Positions 59,653 through 64,000 of a stretch of 64,000 bases of DNA are shown piece by piece. Within the stretch, counting starts at the first letter, position 1. Each line of letters opens with the position of its first letter. The position numbers and the translations under genes are program-made. A model generated the notes under the pieces. That model was given only the letters and a program-made list of their open reading frames with translations. It did no database searches and was not told the origin of the DNA. The stretch comes from Eretmocerus hayati (Eukaryota > Arthropoda > Insecta > Hymenoptera > Aphelinidae), in NCBI GenBank assembly GCA_029851415.1, contig CM056744.1:91251907-91315906 (forward strand), in the 5' to 3' direction.

Positions 59653-59806
59653 AAATAAAAGGGTAACTTACAGATTGCCCCAGCACAGTTGAATCTCGAG
59701 TCGCAGAACAGTGAGTTACCATCACTTTTCGTTGTTCTTGCGTTCTCGTATTGAAAAGAATTACCGGTCATTTCAATATTTACTTTTTTGTGTTGACAAA
59801 TTTCAG
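59653..59806 (+). promoter_or_regulatory. Mucin gene promoter, leader exon and 96-bp intron
   Basis: TATA-like AATAAAAGGG lies at 59654-59663. About 30 bp on, CACAGTTGAATC suits a transcription start near 59686. The donor AACA|GTGAGT at 59711 and acceptor TTTTTGTGTTGACAAATTTCAG ending at 59806 define a 96-bp intron between a short leader exon and the coding exon. Confidence 0.5.
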
Positions 59807-59814
59807 GAATCAAG

Positions 59815-61254
59815 ATGAAATTCATAAGTTCTGTGACCGTTTTTGGGTCTATCGCGGTAATTTACCTTCTGGTTCTCGGTGATTCAGTGGTCATAGGACA
59901 AGTTCCTTACTATCCAGCGCCTCACCCTATACCACACATCAAGACGCTAAGTTCAACACCTAAAGCCTCTACTGAAGCTGCTGAAATGACGACCCGGAAC
60001 GCTGGTGAAACGCTATTTGTAGATACCACACCCCCATCAAGTGCAACTCAAGCTTCAAATTCTAAAAGTCCGTCCAGTGGTTCGTCGAGCACTTCTGCTC
60101 CACCAAGTAATACGTCAAGTTCTCTTAACCCCTTGAATGAAACGTCTACATCTCAAAATCCACTGAATGATCCATCGACTTCGTCAAGCTCATTGGATTC
60201 GGCATCTGCCACTCCAGACTCTTTGGACCACACCTCCACTGACTCACCTTCGCTAAACGAAACCTCAACCAGTCCATCTTCACTGAATGAGACTTCAACC
60301 TCTCCAGATTCTCTGGACCAGACCTCTACTGACTCACCTTCACTAAACGAAACCTCAACCAGTCCATCGTCACTGAATGAGACTTCAACCTCTCCAGATT
60401 CTCTGAACCAGACCTCTACTGACTCACCTTCACTAAATGAAACCTCAACCAGTCCATCTTCACTGAATGAGACTTCAACCTCTCCAGACTCTCTGAACCA
60501 GACCTCCACTGACCCAACTTCACTAAATGAAACTTCAACCAGTCCATCGTCGCTGAGTGAGACTTTAACGACTTTGAACCCCCTGAACGAGACCAAAATC
60601 ACTCTCAGCCCAGAGGACGAGGCCACAACCAGTCCATCTTCACTGAATGAGACTTCAACCTCTCCAGACTCTCTGAACCAGACCTCCACTGACCCAACTT
60701 CACTAAACGAAACTTCAATCAGTCCATCGTCACTGAATGAGCCTTCAATGACTTTGAACCCCCTGAACGAGACCAAAATCACTCTCAGCCCAGAGGACGA
60801 GGCCACAACAGCTTTGAATCCTTCAGAAGAAGATCAAACTCCTTCAATTTCAAAGAACAAGACAACAAGTGCTCTAACCACCTTGGGCAAAACTTCGGGC
60901 ACACCGATTTCGCTGAACCAAAAACCACCCCCTTCGAGCCTTGTGATCCCGGGTGCTCAGGAACCAATCCAAGCTGAAGTTGATAAAGATTACGACGAAG
61001 AAGAGGAAGCAGAAGATGAAAGTCAGTGGGCCCTTATCCAAGCTGCTGGATGCCTTGCCGGTTGCCCATTCATCACCAAATCACCCGAAGACACTTTCTT
61101 ACAACACAGAGACTGTAGCAAGTTTTGCCGGTGCAGCCATGGTGTCATAAGTGTATTCAACTGCCCGGCTGGACTTCATTTCAGCATGGAATTGAAGGTC
61201 TGCGTTTGGCCCCATCAATCACCCTGCCACCCAGGGTTCAACCTAGATCTATAA
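59815..61254 (+). CDS. Secreted mucin-like protein with C-terminal CBM14 (peritrophin-A) domain
   Basis: 479 residues in one exon. Residues 1-27 form a signal peptide (core VFGSIAVIYLLVLG). Residues 40-380 are Ser/Thr/Pro-rich with 10-residue repeats of the type SLNETSTSPS grouped into 30-residue higher-order units; LNET and LNQT are N-glycosylation sequons, so both O- and N-linked glycans are likely. An acidic patch (DKDYDEEEEAEDE) lies near 388-400. Cysteines at 417, 434, 440, 450, 463 and 471, with DCSKF, CPAGLHFS and VCVWP, match the six-cysteine chitin-binding peritrophin-A pattern; Cys413 and Cys438 are an extra pair. Mucin plus a single CBM14 is typical of proteins of the peritrophic matrix, ducts or cuticle linings, acting outside the cell by binding chitin fibrils. 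A poly(A) signal follows at 61501. Confidence 0.85.
   Translation: MKFISSVTVFGSIAVIYLLVLGDSVVIGQVPYYPAPHPIPHIKTLSSTPKASTEAAEMTTRNAGETLFVDTTPPSSATQASNSKSPSSGSSSTSAPPSNTSSSLNPLNETSTSQNPLNDPSTSSSSLDSASATPDSLDHTSTDSPSLNETSTSPSSLNETSTSPDSLDQTSTDSPSLNETSTSPSSLNETSTSPDSLNQTSTDSPSLNETSTSPSSLNETSTSPDSLNQTSTDPTSLNETSTSPSSLSETLTTLNPLNETKITLSPEDEATTSPSSLNETSTSPDSLNQTSTDPTSLNETSISPSSLNEPSMTLNPLNETKITLSPEDEATTALNPSEEDQTPSISKNKTTSALTTLGKTSGTPISLNQKPPPSSLVIPGAQEPIQAEVDKDYDEEEEAEDESQWALIQAAGCLAGCPFITKSPEDTFLQHRDCSKFCRCSHGVISVFNCPAGLHFSMELKVCVWPHQSPCHPGFNLDL
60190..60830 (+). repeat. 30/90/180-bp nested coding repeats in the mucin
   Basis: The basic unit is 30 bp (10 residues). 90-bp units start at 60241, 60331, 60421 and 60511. 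A block of 180 bp ending in TKITLSPEDEATT is duplicated (compare 60450-60630 with 60630-60810). The repeats keep the antisense strand free of stops and create the spurious 217-codon minus frame. Confidence 0.85.
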
Positions 61255-61500
61255 TACAATCTGTGTCTTTGGTTGACGGTCGAAAAAGAAATATTCCATC
61301 CTGTCGAGGAAGCTCGTCATTGTGTGGATTTTCATGGCTACCCAATGTTCGCACAAGTTACGATCTAGTCATTAATTGAAGAAATCCTATATCAACGGAT
61401 GGACATTTTCTTTCAGAATCCCAATGAAATGATCGTAATCTTTTCAAAAGTCAGGACTGAATAACAGTTTGGTGACAGGAATACTAGGATATTTGCTAAG

Positions 61501-61506
61501 AATAAA
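61501..61506 (+). terminator. Poly(A) signal of the mucin gene
   Basis: AATAAA about 245 bp after the stop codon. Confidence 0.5.
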
Positions 61507-61509
61507 GAT

Positions 61510-63200
61510 ATTTTGATGAATGGATTTTTTCTGATCTGTGCAAGCTAATTCCCTATGAACAACATGGATTTTCCTGCAATCGCAGTCTGTCAGATGGTCG
61601 TCAGAGTAGTGACACGATCTTTTCAACTTTGAGTGAGCAAGGACACTCGAATCTCACTTCCAACCTTGCCAAATGAAATCTAAATCGGGTACTTAGACCC
61701 ATTTATACTTTTCGCTATGAAGAAACTTGAAATCAGTAGAACTACGTGATTAGTTTGCTAAAAAATGTAACTTATGTTACAAAGATATTCTCACGAGACA
61801 TTGCATTTCTAGAGGACAATCGAGATCTCAAGAGTGAAATAAGCCCGGATATCTTGCAGACTCGTGAGGAACAACTGATTTTTTTCCAATATCTACTGCA
61901 TAAGAATCGTGCTTCCATTATTGACTGGCGATCTTCTCTGGAACTCAGCTCAATTATACTCCAAAATGATCCATTAATAGAGAGTAAATTATGGTTATAT
62001 CAACCAAGCTAATTTTACAGTATCACCTTCAGATACAGATATTTCTAACAAAAGTAATTCAAACGTGTAGAATCGGAATTGTACACTTGCATAGGTAAAG
62101 ATAGCATTGCATTGGAAGGAATCTATGGAATTACGTTAGAATATTTGTATTATGACTGATTGGTGCTTATTTAATCGACAAACAACGAAGATTTTGAATA
62201 CTATTCAAAATCTCCGTTTGGATTTTTATATGCTTTCGTGTGGATTAACGGATGATTTGTACAAGATTAGTATTATTTCTGCAACTCCAAATCAAAGTTG
62301 AACAACAAGCAACATTGAACAACTAGCAATGTTGAACAGGAGACTGATCACTTGAATTTTAAATTACTCACCTTCTTCTGATCAACTCACCGTATTTTTT
62401 TGGGGTCCCGACTTGTCCCACATTTTCTGGATTATTCGATGTCAGAGTTCTACCTATGTCACTGATCATTTTGTAAATTGAGTAAGGACGTTGTTGATGC
62501 ACGAGGTCTTCGAAAATTGATGTGTTATGTCATTCAGGTTGATTTATGCGGCTGATAGCATTCATGATTTGCTTGATGCATTTATGGTATTGATCTTTGC
62601 ACGAAGAATGATACACGGTTTATTTGTATCAAGCTGATATCGTTCGTTACGTGAATCTTAATATTTGTAAGTAACAGGTGCTTCCACTCAATGTGCATAA
62701 CTTTTAGCAACCTCAGTCACATGTTGAAGAGCTTAATCAGTAAGTCGGATCTCTGGTATGAGTAGAAGATGAAAATATCTAAAAATCAGCAATTTGAGGG
62801 TGGGAGAATTTGAAACTACTTTTGCAAAAATGTCCTATTGTTGATGATCAGAATACTCTGACCTTTGGTCGGCCAAAGTCGTTAGATCATACTTTCCAAT
62901 ACCAAATGGACATCATAAATATGCTCTGAAAGGCAACGAGTGATCCAAACTTGTGTGTTGACTAAGTCGTTAGAGCATTTGCAGAAGTAAGCCTGCTGAA
63001 GAGGTGTTAACTTTCGAATTTTTCTTATAGGGCACACATTTTGGGGTGAATTATTTGACACCTACTCATCTGTGACGGTTTTGTATAAGTGCTACCCGCA
63101 TCTTCGAAATAAATTTACAAATCTAGCAGCATAAAGGGGTCACAAAAAATGAATTGACGAATGACATCTTACCCTTGCGGGGATGATTGAATTGCGTATA
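61510..63200. other. Gene-free stretch
   Basis: The 88-codon frame at 61746-62012 begins with GTG and has no recognisable domain. Nothing else supported. Confidence 0.35.
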
Positions 63201-63376
63201 CACACTCTGTAAAGAGTTTTTCGAAAAACTTCAACCAACCGGTTGAATGAGAAATTCAAACATTTGGTTGAGAATTTATCCAGGTTTTCAACCAATTGAT
63301 TGAGTTTTCAACTAAATCGATGAATTTTCCATCCAATCAGTTGGTTGAATTTTTTCAAGAAAAATTTTCACAGTGT
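63201..63376. mobile_element. 176-bp MITE with TTCAACCAA-TTGGTTGAA units
   Basis: The outer ends CACACTCTGTAAAGAG... and ...TTTTCACAGTGT are inverted; then TTTTTCGAAAAACTTCAACC pairs with GGTTGAATTTTTTCAAGAAA. Inside, four or five TTCAACCAA/TTGGTTGAA half-sites alternate. A TA pair borders each side. Confidence 0.65.
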
Positions 63377-64000
63377 ACTTAGTTGTTGCGAACCCGCATC
63401 GAATCTATCTATCATCAGCTTACATTTATCAAGATTTTATTTAGATCCCTATAAAATTGCTGATAATAGAGCAACCCACTTATCAAATATTTTGAACGAT
63501 CGAAAGGGTAAAGCACATCGGAGCTGAAATTCCAGCGGTCACGAAATGCTGCAAAAATTTCCACCACCAAGTTCAGCCTTATCACAATATAAAGCCGTAA
63601 AAATACGTGAGCTCAGCGTCGGCAGGTATACAGTTGGTATTTCAAAGCCGTCGTCGTCGTCGATTGATGCAGAAAGCATCAGCAGCAACGGATTTGTCGT
63701 CGCTAGTCGTTGATGTCGATGTCGTTGCTTCGGGCGCATTATGCAGTCCAAAGCAGAGACGAGACGAGAGGTGAATATGCTTCGCTGGATGGATAGATCT
63801 ACAGAGTTTCAAGAGCGAAACTCGCGGATTGAGTTATTGACTGCGCGTCAGTAGTCTCTGCAATCTGTTCTGCATCTTGTTCACCTATATACCAAGCTCT
63901 TGCTTCACTCTCTCCAGACGATGTGAATTAATTTTCGCGAGAGAGACAGAAATCGAAGGTTTATACCCACCCTATCCATCACGCTTCCTCGAAACTACTT
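63377..64000. other. CpG-richer end of window
   Basis: Includes a GTC run at 63648-63662. An ATG at 63741 followed after 10 codons by GAGAG|GTGAAT might be the first exon of a gene that continues beyond the window, but this is too little to call. Confidence 0.25.

Noticed and set aside
60153..60806. 217-codon open frame antisense to the mucin
   Set aside because: It is the complement of the Ser/Thr repeats; the repeat structure removes stops. No start context or domain.
63741..63770. First coding exon MQSKAETRRE with GTGAAT donor
   Set aside because: Only ten codons and the rest would lie outside the window; too weak.
1..64000. CRISPR array, prophage or bacterial operon
   Set aside because: Tandem repeats have no unique equal-length spacers, and introns, TATA boxes, poly(A) signals and LTR elements show eukaryotic DNA.

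Overview
The window is eukaryotic, AT-rich nuclear DNA, most likely from an insect. The reasons are a secreted chitin-binding mucin of peritrophin type with a 96-bp first intron, TATA-type promoters, a Ty1/copia retrotransposon primed by half an initiator tRNA-Met, and many foldback or MITE-like DNA elements. I cannot name the species. Genes are sparse and most of the window is transposable-element sequence or unrecognised intergenic DNA.

Layout. 0-10 kb: a foldback built of small CACTGAAATTTCAGTG dyads (904-1425), a 719-bp hairpin element (3141-3859), a TIR element with AAGGAC motifs (4944-5830) and otherwise anonymous DNA. 10-18.6 kb: a small MITE, then a complete and apparently recent Copia insertion on the minus strand (10892-18558). 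It has two 415-bp LTRs that look identical, a GGTAG target duplication, primer-binding site, polypurine tract and an open gag-pol frame. I also find a short upstream gag exon and a 437-bp intron that splice in frame to the long ORF, and a heptamer (YTAGAAG, sense strand) repeated more than 40 times across the element. 21.7-28.9 kb: two adjacent TIR elements, each with arrays of its own short motif. One carries a nested MITE; the other carries a tandem array of 876-bp units that are themselves inverted repeats. 29.6-30.3 kb: another TIR element.

35-38 kb: a candidate three-exon gene for a very small secreted four-cysteine peptide. 38.6-42.9 kb: a large composite foldback (about 730-bp arms) enclosing a second hairpin, minisatellites and a TTTCAGTGAAA-type array. 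44.9-45.7 kb: a TIR element with CCTAATTTGCCCCC motifs. 45.9-47.5 kb: two uncertain minus-strand reading frames. 48.8-51.5 kb: a second copy of the nested MITE, then a tRNA-Leu-like SINE fragment, a very GC-rich box and a palindrome. 52.4-53.2 kb: a compact candidate minus-strand gene for a 97-residue secreted peptide with TATA-like, GTT-repeat leader and poly(A) signals. 55.7-58.7 kb: three foldbacks and a TTCGGGC-motif element. 59.7-61.5 kb: the best host gene, a Ser/Thr- and N-glycosylation-rich mucin ending in one CBM14 domain. 63.2 kb: a small MITE.

The host genes do not form an operon-like unit. What they share is secretion: a peritrophic-type mucin and two small secreted peptides. The repeats share a recurring design: terminal inverted repeats plus multiple copies of one element-specific 7-20 bp motif.
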